DNA of 64,000 nucleotides from Streptomyces rubradiris. Lineage in GTDB: Bacteria > Actinomycetota > Actinomycetes > Streptomycetales > Streptomycetaceae. Location of the stretch: contig NZ_BNEA01000001.1 of NCBI RefSeq assembly GCF_016860525.1, forward strand, positions 1,071,501 through 1,135,500. Reading direction: 5' to 3'. Every line of letters starts with the position of its first letter. Positions within the stretch are counted from its first letter, which is position 1. Below, in pieces: positions 45,366 to 52,599 of the stretch. The notes under the pieces are model-generated. The model did no database searches. It was not told the origin of the DNA and saw only the letters and a list, made by a program, of their open reading frames with translations. Made by a program: the position numbers and the translations under genes.

Positions 45366-45821
45366 TCATATGCCGTGCTTCTTGAGGATGGCCTCGATGT
45401 CGCTGAAGTCCTCCGACGCGTCGCCGGACCGGGGGGCGGGCCGAGGAGTGGCTGGGCGTGCCGAGGGACCGGCCGTCGTCCTGCCGAGGGGCGGCGCCGT
45501 GGCCGCGGGGGCCACCGCCTCCCGCTCCGCCCGTCTCGCCGCCTTGCGCCCGGCGCCGGCCGTTCCGCGCCGGCGCTCCACGGCCCGGGTGCCGGTGAAC
45601 AGGAGCCAGGCCGCGCCGAGCACTCCGAAGCCGGCCCAGGCGGTGGGGCTCAGCGCGGTGTCGGCGAGCCAGCCGACGACCCCGGTCAGCACCAGGCCGA
45701 CCGGGACCAGCGAATAGGCCGCGATGCGGGCCGCCGCCAGGAAGCGTCTGCGGTAGGCCGTGACCACCGCGATACCCAGGCCCGCCGCGGAAACGGCGGA
45801 GCAGACTGTCTCGGCGATCAT
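45366..45821 (-). CDS. small membrane protein with conserved C-terminal helix, unknown function
   Basis: 151 residues with three hydrophobic segments in the first 90 (ETVCSAVSAAGLGIAVVTAY, AAYSLVPVGLVLTGVVGWLA, GFGVLGAAWLLFTGT), then a basic Ala/Arg/Pro-rich cytoplasmic region, and a short acidic-to-basic end DFSDIEAILKKHGI that looks like a binding helix. ATG at 45821 follows a strong AGGAGG. No named family recognised. Confidence 0.78.
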   Translation of the reverse strand: MIAETVCSAVSAAGLGIAVVTAYRRRFLAAARIAAYSLVPVGLVLTGVVGWLADTALSPTAWAGFGVLGAAWLLFTGTRAVERRRGTAGAGRKAARRAEREAVAPAATAPPLGRTTAGPSARPATPRPAPRSGDASEDFSDIEAILKKHGI

Positions 45822-46027
45822 CCGGTCCTCCTGGCGGGTTCGTCCGTCGCTTCCATCGTGCACCGCCGGCTCCCCAGGAGGCCATGGTCCAGCCGGACAT
45901 CAGGGACATCTCCGGGTTCTCTCCTACTGGAGTCCCGGCACGTCCCGGCTGGAGTTCCGGCACGCGGCCCGCCCGCGCGCCGAGGTCCGGTTGGGCCGCC
46001 CGGGCCCGGCCTGGAAGACTGGTGGCC

Positions 46028-46561
46028 ATGAGCGACTCCTCCCCCGCCCGCACCGAAGCCCTCGTCCTCGACGTCTGGTGCGAGCTGCAGTGCCCCGACT
46101 GCCGTACGGCCCTGGACGACGTACGCGCCCTGCGTGCCCGCTACGGCGACCGGCTGGAGCTGCGGCTGCGGCACTTCCCGCTGGAGAAGCACAAGCACTC
46201 CTTCGCCGCCGCGCAGGCCGCCGAGGAGGCGCTGGAGCAGGGCAAGGGCTGGCCGTACGCGGAGGCCGTGCTGGAGCGGGTGGCGGAGCTGGACCGTCAG
46301 GGGGAACCCTTCCTGGTCGAGGTGGCGCGGGAACTCGGGCTGGACGCGGAGGAATTCGACACCGCGCTGATCGACGGCCGGCACATCCTGGCCGTGGACG
46401 CCGACCACGCCGAGGGCAAGGCCATCGGCGTGACCGGCACGCCGACGTACGTCATCGGGGGCGAGCGGCTCGACGGCGGCAAGAGCCAGGCGGGCCTGCG
46501 CGAACGCATCGAGCAGATCGCGGACCGGCTGCTGGCCGGCCGCAGCCCGGAACAGGGCTGA
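46028..46561 (+). CDS. DsbA-family thioredoxin-like oxidoreductase
   Basis: The 177 residues have a CPDC active-site pair (Cys22, Cys25) at the start of a thioredoxin fold, an inserted helical domain (HSFAAAQAAEEALEQGKGWP) and the cis-proline region TGTPTYVIGG. The pattern is FrnE/DsbA-like. There is no signal peptide, so it is probably cytoplasmic. ATG at 46028 is the first codon before the conserved fold. It is transcribed divergently from the small membrane protein gene. Confidence 0.88.
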   Translation: MSDSSPARTEALVLDVWCELQCPDCRTALDDVRALRARYGDRLELRLRHFPLEKHKHSFAAAQAAEEALEQGKGWPYAEAVLERVAELDRQGEPFLVEVARELGLDAEEFDTALIDGRHILAVDADHAEGKAIGVTGTPTYVIGGERLDGGKSQAGLRERIEQIADRLLAGRSPEQG

Positions 46562-46658
46562 GCACCGCCGGGACGGAACCCCGCGGTACCGGCCGGGCCA
46601 CCGGACCGGCCTGAGTACCGCACCGGGTGCGACCGGGCCCGGGAGCGACCGTGGGCGT

Positions 46659-47483
46659 CTACAACAGGGGCTTGCTCAAGAAGTACGTCACCGTTTCGTA
46701 GCCGAGTGACGTGTACAGGGCCTCGGCCGGAGTGTTGCCCGCGAAGACGTTGAGGCCCAGGACCGGGCGGCCGGAGCCGGTCGCCTGGTGTTCCGCCAGG
46801 AGCATGAGCGTACGGCCGTGTCCCCGGCCCCGGTGGGCCGGATACGTCCGCACGTCGAACACGTACGCCTTGCCCTCCTGGAGTGCCACCCACAGGGTGC
46901 CCACCGGGCTGCCCTCGTGCTCCAGCACGCTGAAGAGCATGCCGTCGGTCGCCAGGCCGTGCGGCAGCAGCCGTGCGTGGTCGTCCCGGGACTTGGCGCG
47001 GGCGGCGGTCTCCGGGATGCCGCGCTCGGCCCATGTACGCGCGAACCGCTCGCGCTCCGCCTCCAGCCAGTCGTCGAACTCCTCGCCCGTCATGGGTCGC
47101 GCCCGGCTGCCCGCGGGCAGGGCGGGCGGGGTGCCGTCCAGGCGTTTGTCCATGCGGCGGTTGCGCACCGTGTAACCGAGGGTGCGGAACAGGCCGAGGG
47201 CGGCGTCCGCCGCGACGGGCACCGCGGCCTCCAACTGCGCGCAGCCCCAGCCGCGGGCCACCTCCTCCGCGGCCAGCGCCGCCACCGTGCCCCGCCCGCG
47301 CCGCCGGTCGGGCTCGGCGATCCGCAGATCGATGACGCGGGCCACGGAGCCGCCGAGGGACGGCGAGGTGCCTAGGTGGATCTCGCCGACGGGTCGGCTG
47401 TTCACGCACACCGCGTAGCGCCGTGAGCGGGTCCCGTCGGGGTTCTGCCGGAGCGGCTCGGCCGGCCGCAGGGTCGTCGTCAT
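46659..47483 (-). CDS. tandem GNAT-type N-acetyltransferase
   Basis: The 274 residues look like two GNAT halves. The first has DLRIAEPDRRRGRGTVAALA and LFRTLGYTVRNRRM, the second VFDVRTYPAHRGRGHGRTLM and ALYTSLGYETVTYFL, each with the R/Q-x-x-G-x-G/A acetyl-CoA loop. Substrate unknown. ATG at 47483 begins MTTTLRPAEPL; the frame open further upstream lacks a good site. It lies downstream of pabC on the same strand, 118 bp away. Confidence 0.88.
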   Translation of the reverse strand: MTTTLRPAEPLRQNPDGTRSRRYAVCVNSRPVGEIHLGTSPSLGGSVARVIDLRIAEPDRRRGRGTVAALAAEEVARGWGCAQLEAAVPVAADAALGLFRTLGYTVRNRRMDKRLDGTPPALPAGSRARPMTGEEFDDWLEAERERFARTWAERGIPETAARAKSRDDHARLLPHGLATDGMLFSVLEHEGSPVGTLWVALQEGKAYVFDVRTYPAHRGRGHGRTLMLLAEHQATGSGRPVLGLNVFAGNTPAEALYTSLGYETVTYFLSKPLL

Positions 47484-47601
47484 CACAGAGGTTCTACCCG
47501 TGCCGGCCGGCCGAGTCAGCAGGTTTTCGCCCCCGCCCACCGGTCCCTCGCTCCCCGGTCCCGGCGGGCCGCGGCTCGCCGTCGTCGGTCCGGTCGCCGG
47601 C

Positions 47602-48423
47602 TCAGGGGTCCAGGTCCCTCCCGGACCGCTCGTCGAAGACGCGCATCGCCTCGGCGGTCACCGGGCCCCGGGCGCCGGGCAGTTCACGGCCGTCGACGCG
47701 GTGCAGTGCCTGTACGTCCCGCAGGGACGAGGTGAGGAAGACCTCGTCGGCGCGTTCGAGGACGTCCAGCGGCAGGTCGGTCTCCCGGGCGCCCGTCCAC
47801 TCGATGACCAGGGCGCGGGTGATGCCGGGCAGACAGCCGGAGGCGACCGGCGGGGTGTGGATCTCGCCGTCCAGGACGACGAAGACGTTCGTCGCGGTGC
47901 CCTCGCAGAGCAGTCCGGCCGTGTTGCCGAACAGCGCCTCGGAGGCGCCGAGTTGGCGGGCCCGGTCGAGGGCGACGAGGTTCTCGGCGTACGACGTGCT
48001 CTTCACGCCGGCGAGGGCGCCGCGCTCGTTGCGGGTCCACGGGACGGTGACCGCCGCGGTGGAGTCGGGGCGGCGGGTGGTCGCGGCGACGGCGACCACC
48101 AGGGTCGGGCCGTGCTCGCCGCGGCCGGGGCCGAGCGGGCCGTGACCGCCGGTGCAGGTGATCCGCAGCCGGCCCAGCGGCACCGGGTTGGCCTCCAGTA
48201 CGGCCGTGCAGGCGCGGCGGATCTCGTCGTGGTCGGGGTCGGGCAGGCCGAGGACGCGGGCCGAGCGGGTCAGCCGGTCGAGGTGCCGGGTGAGCGCGAA
48301 GGGCCGGCCGTGGACCGTCTTCACGGTCTCGAAGACGCCGTCGCCGACGGTCAGGCCGCGGTCGAGGACGGAGACTCGGGCGGTTTCCGCCTCGCGCAGG
48401 CCGCCGTCCAGCCAGATCCTCAT
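47602..48423 (-). CDS. pabC: aminodeoxychorismate lyase
   Basis: PLP-dependent fold-type IV enzyme releasing 4-aminobenzoate for folate. The 273 residues show DRGLTVGDGVFETVKTVHGR, the lysine region GVKSTSYAENLVALDRARQL, the CEGTATNVFVV motif and VFLTSSLRDVQAL. ATG at 48423 overlaps the pabB stop (ATGA), which favours PabC over other class IV aminotransferases. Confidence 0.92.
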   Translation of the reverse strand: MRIWLDGGLREAETARVSVLDRGLTVGDGVFETVKTVHGRPFALTRHLDRLTRSARVLGLPDPDHDEIRRACTAVLEANPVPLGRLRITCTGGHGPLGPGRGEHGPTLVVAVAATTRRPDSTAAVTVPWTRNERGALAGVKSTSYAENLVALDRARQLGASEALFGNTAGLLCEGTATNVFVVLDGEIHTPPVASGCLPGITRALVIEWTGARETDLPLDVLERADEVFLTSSLRDVQALHRVDGRELPGARGPVTAEAMRVFDERSGRDLDP

Positions 48424-49475
48424 CCGAGGGCCTCCTCGGTCTCCTCGTACGCGCCCGACGCCACCGCGAGCAGCCGGGCCGCCTTCAGCTCGGTCTCCCG
48501 CCACTCCCCTTCCGGGTCGGACCCCCAGGTGATGCCGGCGCCCGCGCCGAAGCGCAGGGTGCCGTCGCAGCGGTCGATCCAGAAGGTGCGTATGCCCACG
48601 GCCAGCTCGGCGGTGCCCCGGTCGGCGTCCACCCAGCCGATGCCGCCGCAGTAGGGGCCGCGCGGTGCCGTCTCCAGCGCCTCGATGATCCGCAGGGCGC
48701 TCGGCTTGGGGGCGCCGGTGACCGAGCCGGGCGGGAAGGCCGCTGCCAGCAGCTCGGGCCAGCCGGCGTCCGGGCGCAGCTCGCCGCGCACGGTGGAGAC
48801 GAGGTGGACGAGCCCGGGGTGCTTCTCGACCGCGCACAGGTCGGGGACGGTCACGCTGCCGGTCTCGCAGACCCGCCCGATGTCGTTGCGGACCAGGTCC
48901 ACGATCATCACGTTCTCGGCGTAGTCCTTCTCCAGGAGGTCCGCCTCGGTCCGTCCGGTGCCCTTGATCGGGCCCGACTCGACGGTCCGGCCGTCCCGGC
49001 GCAGGAACAGCTCGGGAGAGGCGGTGGCGATCTCCACGCCGTGCTCCGGCAGGCGGATCGTTCCGGCGTACGGCGCCGGGTTGCCGCGGGCCAGTACGGC
49101 GGTCAGGGCGTCCACGTCGGCGCCGGGGGCGACGGGCGCGCTGAGCACGCGGCAGAGGTTGGCCTGGTAGACCTCGCCGGCCGCGATGTGCTCGCGGATG
49201 CGGTGGACGGCCGCCGTGTACGCGGCGCGGTCCAGGGAGGACGTCCACTGCCCCGGCTCCGGGCCCCGCCACCGGCCGGGGCGCGGCGCGGGCACCGGCT
49301 CCTCGCGTACGTCCGCGAAGCGGGCGCAGGTCAGCCGGCCTTCGTAGTCCGCGCAGACGGCCCAGAAGCCGGTGGAGTCCAGGGCGGCCGGGTCGCTGGT
49401 GACGTCGAGCAGACCCGTGGCGACACGGTCGCCGAAACGGGCCAGCGGAGGGAGTCCGCAGGGGTCGTGGAGCAC
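48420..49475 (-). CDS. pabB: aminodeoxychorismate synthase component I (chorismate-binding)
   Basis: Converts chorismate and ammonia to aminodeoxychorismate. The 351 residues have GEVYQANLCRVLSAPV, SGPIKGTGRTEAD, VRNDIGRVCETGSVTVPDLC and the terminal PPGSVTGAPKPSALRIIEAL, all hallmarks of chorismate-utilising enzymes. GTG at 49475 begins LHDPCGLPPLARFGD-like sequence; it has no ribosome-binding site but a -10-like TAGACT lies 8 bases upstream, so the mRNA may be leaderless. The glutaminase partner (PabA) is not in this window. Confidence 0.9.
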   Translation of the reverse strand: MLHDPCGLPPLARFGDRVATGLLDVTSDPAALDSTGFWAVCADYEGRLTCARFADVREEPVPAPRPGRWRGPEPGQWTSSLDRAAYTAAVHRIREHIAAGEVYQANLCRVLSAPVAPGADVDALTAVLARGNPAPYAGTIRLPEHGVEIATASPELFLRRDGRTVESGPIKGTGRTEADLLEKDYAENVMIVDLVRNDIGRVCETGSVTVPDLCAVEKHPGLVHLVSTVRGELRPDAGWPELLAAAFPPGSVTGAPKPSALRIIEALETAPRGPYCGGIGWVDADRGTAELAVGIRTFWIDRCDGTLRFGAGAGITWGSDPEGEWRETELKAARLLAVASGAYEETEEALG

Positions 49476-49482
49476 GTGGTCG

Positions 49483-49511
49483 AGTCTAGGTCGGGTGTCC
49501 GCCGGGTGACC
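49483..49511 (-). promoter_or_regulatory. candidate promoter giving a leaderless pabB mRNA
   Basis: On the minus strand TAGACT (49488-49483) is preceded 17 bp upstream by GGTCAC, and the pabB GTG lies 8 bases after the hexamer. That places transcription start on the start codon itself. Confidence 0.45.
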
Positions 49512-49583
49512 TCGGGATGTCCCGCGGGGGGCGCTGACCACGGGGTACGCGGGGCGCACCGCAGCACGCTGCGCAAACGCGTT

Positions 49584-49612
49584 TTTGTGCTGGCCCAGGA
49601 ATCCGCTAGAGT
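49584..49612 (+). promoter_or_regulatory. promoter of the tRNA cluster
   Basis: TTTGTG at 49584-49589 and TAGAGT at 49607-49612 are 17 bp apart, with the first tRNA about 41 bp downstream. A perfect AAACGCGTTT palindrome (49575-49584) overlaps the upstream end. Confidence 0.6.
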
Positions 49613-49653
49613 TCAACACGTCGCCGGGACGCGGAAGCGGACCGAAACGACAA

Positions 49654-49726
49654 GCGGACGTAGCTCAGTTGGTAGAGCGCAACCTTGCCAAGGTTGAGGT
49701 CGCGAGTTCGAGCCTCGTCGTCCGCT
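49654..49726 (+). tRNA. tRNA-Gly (anticodon GCC)
   Basis: 73-nt cloverleaf: acceptor GCGGACG/CGTCCGC, anticodon stem CAACC/GGTTG around the loop TTGCCAA, T arm GAGTTCGAGCC. First gene of the five-tRNA cluster. CCA is not encoded. Confidence 0.96.
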
Positions 49727-49764
49727 CGAAGGAAGAAGGGGTCATCCCGATCCCCTACACTCCT

Positions 49765-49835
49765 GGTGGAGTGGCCGAGAGGCGAGGCAACGGCCTGCAA
49801 AGCCGTCTACACGGGTTCAAATCCCGTCTCCACCT
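49765..49835 (+). tRNA. tRNA-Cys (anticodon GCA)
   Basis: 71-nt cloverleaf: acceptor GGTGGAG/CTCCACC, anticodon stem ACGGC/GCCGT around CTGCAAA, T arm CGGGTTCAAATCCCG. The three bases after the discriminator (49836-49838) read CCA, so the 3' end may be encoded here. Confidence 0.95.
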
Positions 49836-49839
49836 CCAA

Positions 49840-49911
49840 GGACGATTAGCTCAGCGGGAGAGCGCTTCCCTGACACGGAAGAGGTCACTGGTTCAATCCC
49901 AGTATCGTCCA
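49840..49911 (+). tRNA. tRNA-Val (anticodon GAC), copy 1
   Basis: 72-nt cloverleaf: acceptor GGACGAT/ATCGTCC, anticodon loop CTGACAC within CTTCC/GGAAG, T arm TGGTTCAATCCCA. It is only 4 bp from tRNA-Cys. Confidence 0.96.
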
Positions 49912-49949
49912 CTGGATCTTCGGATCCCGGATCTTCTCGAAGGTCCCCC

Positions 49950-50021
49950 GCGCGATTAGCTCAGCGGGAGAGCGCTTCCCTGACACGGAAGAGGTCACTG
50001 GTTCAATCCCAGTATCGCGCA
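49950..50021 (+). tRNA. tRNA-Val (anticodon GAC), copy 2 with variant acceptor stem
   Basis: Identical to copy 1 except in the acceptor stem, which is GCGCGAT/ATCGCGC. The changes are compensatory, so pairing is kept. Confidence 0.96.
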
Positions 50022-50050
50022 CTGCCTGTGACCCCCGGGTCACGGTCCGC

Positions 50051-50122
50051 GGACGATTAGCTCAGCGGGAGAGCGCTTCCCTGACACGGAAGAGGTCACT
50101 GGTTCAATCCCAGTATCGTCCA
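50051..50122 (+). tRNA. tRNA-Val (anticodon GAC), copy 3
   Basis: Same 72-nt sequence as copy 1 (acceptor GGACGAT/ATCGTCC, loop CTGACAC). Last gene before the cluster terminator. Confidence 0.96.
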
Positions 50123-50128
50123 CACAGC

Positions 50129-50167
50129 AAGGAGCCCCCGGCCGTCTCGTACGGCCGGGGGCTCCTT
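50129..50167. terminator. terminator of the tRNA cluster
   Basis: A perfect 17-bp stem (AAGGAGCCCCCGGCCGT at 50129-50145, complement at 50151-50167) with a CTCGT loop, 6 bp after the last tRNA and 7 bp before the convergent zinc-ribbon gene stop. Confidence 0.92.
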
Positions 50168-50174
50168 CGTGCGC

Positions 50175-50474
50175 TCAGCTGGAGAACAGCATGTGGCCGA
50201 AGCTCTTGTGGCGGTGGTGGCCGTAGTGACCGTGGTCGCCGTGGTGGCCGCCGTGCGGGGCGCCCCAGGCGGGCGCGGGCGGGGCCGCCGGGGGGTAGGC
50301 CTGCGGGGCGGGCGGCGGGGGCGGGGCCGGCTGGGACCACTGGGCCTCCAGGCGGGTCAGCGCCTCCAGCTCGCCGTAGTCGAGGAAGATGCCGCGGCAG
50401 CCGCTGCACTGCTCGATCTGGACGCCGTTGCGGTTGTAGGTGTGCATCGGCGCATGGCACTTCGGACACTGCAT
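50175..50474 (-). CDS. TFIIB-type zinc-ribbon protein
   Basis: 99 residues. Two CxxC pairs, CPKC at 3-6 and CSGC at about 23-26 (QIEQCSGCRGIFLDYGELEAL), form a zf-TFIIB zinc ribbon followed by a helix. The remainder is Pro/Ala-rich and then His/Gly-rich (GGHHGDHGHYGHHRHK), which may bind metal. Function unknown; these proteins are widespread and small. Confidence 0.88.
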   Translation of the reverse strand: MQCPKCHAPMHTYNRNGVQIEQCSGCRGIFLDYGELEALTRLEAQWSQPAPPPPPAPQAYPPAAPPAPAWGAPHGGHHGDHGHYGHHRHKSFGHMLFSS

Positions 50475-50556
50475 GCTCGGCTCAACTCCTCGCCGGTCGG
50501 TACTGCTTCGTGCTTCCCCGGGGACAGACTCCGTCCGGCCCCCGGGCGGTTGCAGC

Positions 50557-51561
50557 CTAGCCCGGGGTTCCGGGGGTCCGACCGGGAGGGTGCGCGGGGG
50601 CGGACGGCATGCGCGCGCAGGCGTCGGCCAGGGCCTGCTCCACCTCGTCCAGCGGGCGGCCGGCGGCGAGCGCCTTGCCGATCGACAGGGCGGCCGTCTG
50701 CACGGTGAGCGCGCGGGCCGGGACGTCCAGGGCGGGCCAGGGGTCTCCGTCCGCGGGCACCGCCGGGCCGCCGGCCCGCCGGTAGGCGGTCAGGAAGCGG
50801 GTCCACTCGCCGGGCGGGAGGAGTCCGCAGGCGTACCAGGCGGCGGGGCGGGCCAGGTCCCAGGCGGGGACGCCCGGGCCGAGGTCGTCCACGTCTATGA
50901 GCCGCCACGGGCCGTCCGGCGCGGGGTGCCGGACGAGCTGGCCGAGATGCAGGTCGCCGTGGCAGAGGGCCGCCGGGCCGGGCATCGGGGCCTCGGCCCT
51001 GGCCCAGGCGGGCAGGGCGGCCCCGGCGGCCAGCACCGGGCCGGCGGCGGGACGGGCGGGGCCGTCGGGCGTGGCGCGCAGGGCCGCGCGGAGCCGGCCG
51101 AGGGCGCGGGCGGCCTTGGCGGGGCCGCGCATCGGGGGGAGGCCGGCGGGGACGGGGGTGCGGTGCAGCCGGGCCAGGAGGGTGGCCACGGCTTCCCAGG
51201 GGGCCGCCTCGGGGTCGTCCCGGTCCACGGGGACGCCGTACGGCCAGAGGGTGACCAGGCGGCCGTGCGGGTCGCGCAGTGCGGCCGGGGCGGGGGTGAG
51301 GGGTGGCAGCAGCACGTCCGGGAGGCGGGTGGCCGTGGCGACGCGGAGGGTCAGGGCGGCGGGGTCGCTGTCCGGGGCGTGGGCCTTGGCCACGGCGCCG
51401 GCGTGGCGGACGACGGTGGCGTCGGGGCGGACGGCGAGGGCGGCGGTGGCGCACGGGCAGGGGGCCGGGGTGCCGTGGGCCGCCGCCCTGGCCCGGGCGG
51501 TCAGGGCGGATATGAGGGGGTCGGCGGGCGTGTCTGTGCTGGTGGCTGTGTCTGCGGTCAC
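50557..51561 (-). CDS. aminoglycoside phosphotransferase (APH)-fold protein
   Basis: Predicted small-molecule kinase. The 334 residues have an N-terminal lobe with VVRHAGAVAKAHAP, the catalytic loop LCHGDLHLGQLV (HGDLH; Gln in place of the usual Asn) and the metal-binding LIDVDDLGPG followed by PAWDLARPAAW. GTG at 51561 was chosen for a GAGG site and because the sequence upstream is low-complexity. Substrate unknown; there is no basis to call it a resistance gene. Confidence 0.82.
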   Translation of the reverse strand: MTADTATSTDTPADPLISALTARARAAAHGTPAPCPCATAALAVRPDATVVRHAGAVAKAHAPDSDPAALTLRVATATRLPDVLLPPLTPAPAALRDPHGRLVTLWPYGVPVDRDDPEAAPWEAVATLLARLHRTPVPAGLPPMRGPAKAARALGRLRAALRATPDGPARPAAGPVLAAGAALPAWARAEAPMPGPAALCHGDLHLGQLVRHPAPDGPWRLIDVDDLGPGVPAWDLARPAAWYACGLLPPGEWTRFLTAYRRAGGPAVPADGDPWPALDVPARALTVQTAALSIGKALAAGRPLDEVEQALADACARMPSAPAHPPGRTPGTPG

Positions 51562-51697
51562 CGTTGCCTCGGGGAAGGGGTGGCTGTCCGGCCGAGGGTA
51601 CTGGGGCCGGTCGCGGGGACGGCCGCTCCCCCGCGCGGCCAAGAAGGGCCCGGGGGAAAGCGCGCCCCCTACGGGACGCCGTGGCGGGAAACGGCTG

Positions 51698-51729
51698 ATG
51701 CCGGCGCAGCTCCCCAGCTGCGCCGGCAT
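51698..51729 (-). terminator. terminator downstream of the small basic membrane protein gene
   Basis: A perfect 14-bp stem (ATGCCGGCGCAGCT at 51698-51711, complement at 51716-51729) with a CCCC loop. Confidence 0.82.
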
Positions 51730-51816
51730 TCTGCCGTCCGCCGTACCCCCGTCCCCACGGGGTTTCATGGATCGATGTCCCCGCCCGGACCGCTCTTCCG
51801 GGCCTGGGGTCGCCGC

Positions 51817-51993
51817 TCAGCGCCCCAGCATCGCACCCACGGACGACGCTTGTGTGGCCACCGTCTCCCAGCCGTCGAAGACGAGCAGGAGCAGGGCCGC
51901 GAGAGGAAGGGCCATGAGCGTCGCCACCAACGGGTGGCGGCGGCCCGTGCGGCGGGAGGCGAACGCCGGGCGTCGCGGTGCCGTGTGGGCCAT
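51817..51993 (-). CDS. small basic single-span membrane protein
   Basis: 58 residues: a basic head (MAHTAPRRPAFASRRTGRRH), one hydrophobic helix at about 24-40 (VATLMALPLAALLLLVF), and a short WETVATQASSVGAMLG end. ATG at 51993 follows AGGAGAAGG; the longer in-frame extension to 52116 has no site. A TAGATT -10-like element on the minus strand at 52090-52085 could drive it. Function unknown. Confidence 0.7.
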   Translation of the reverse strand: MAHTAPRRPAFASRRTGRRHPLVATLMALPLAALLLLVFDGWETVATQASSVGAMLGR

Positions 51994-52599
51994 GGTCCTT
52001 CTCCTTACTGTTCGGTTGTCGGCTGCGAGCGGCGGATGTCCGGCCTCGGGGGACGAGTACCGCACCCGCCGCTTGTCGTCCTCAAATCTAGGCGGGCCGC
52101 CCGGGGCTGACGTCATGCCCTCGTACCGATTGCCGGGCCTCCGGGAGGATGAGCCCCCAGCCTTCGAGTACTCCCCTGGGTGGAGACGCGGGCCCGGGTC
52201 TCGGGGACTTCCCGGAGGGGTCGTCCGCTCTGTCCGGTCATTTCGGAAGCGTCCCGCTCACCGGGTGGAGTGACTTCGATCACTCGGACCGGTACCGGAA
52301 GGGGTCCCGGAGGTCGGTCCCGGTCCGGGGCCCGGCCCCGCCCGCGGGCGGCCGGCGGTCGGCGGCAGGGCGGGGCGCCGCCCGGGGTGCCCCGGCTCCG
52401 CGCGAGCTCAACCTCCCGGAGCGGCAGGCGGGTTGGGGGTCAAGGTGGCGTGAAGTCGCTCTGCGGTCCGGACTGCTGACCGCGTTTCACCTTCCCCTGA
52501 CGGCCCGCGCAATCCGTCCCGCCGAGAGGGCGCGGCCTATGCGCGTGGGCGGCCGTGGAAACGTAAGCTGGGCCACGTCACAGGGACCGGGCAGCGGGG
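51994..52599. other. divergent noncoding region upstream of the Ser/Thr kinase
   Basis: 606 bp. A TAGATT -10-like element lies on the minus strand at 52090-52085. The rest is very G+C-rich without a credible gene or strong hairpin. It should carry the kinase promoter near its 3' end. Confidence 0.5.

Noticed and set aside
50557-51561. Aminoglycoside resistance gene
   Set aside because: The fold is APH-like, but this superfamily has many metabolic kinases and nothing here indicates an antibiotic substrate.
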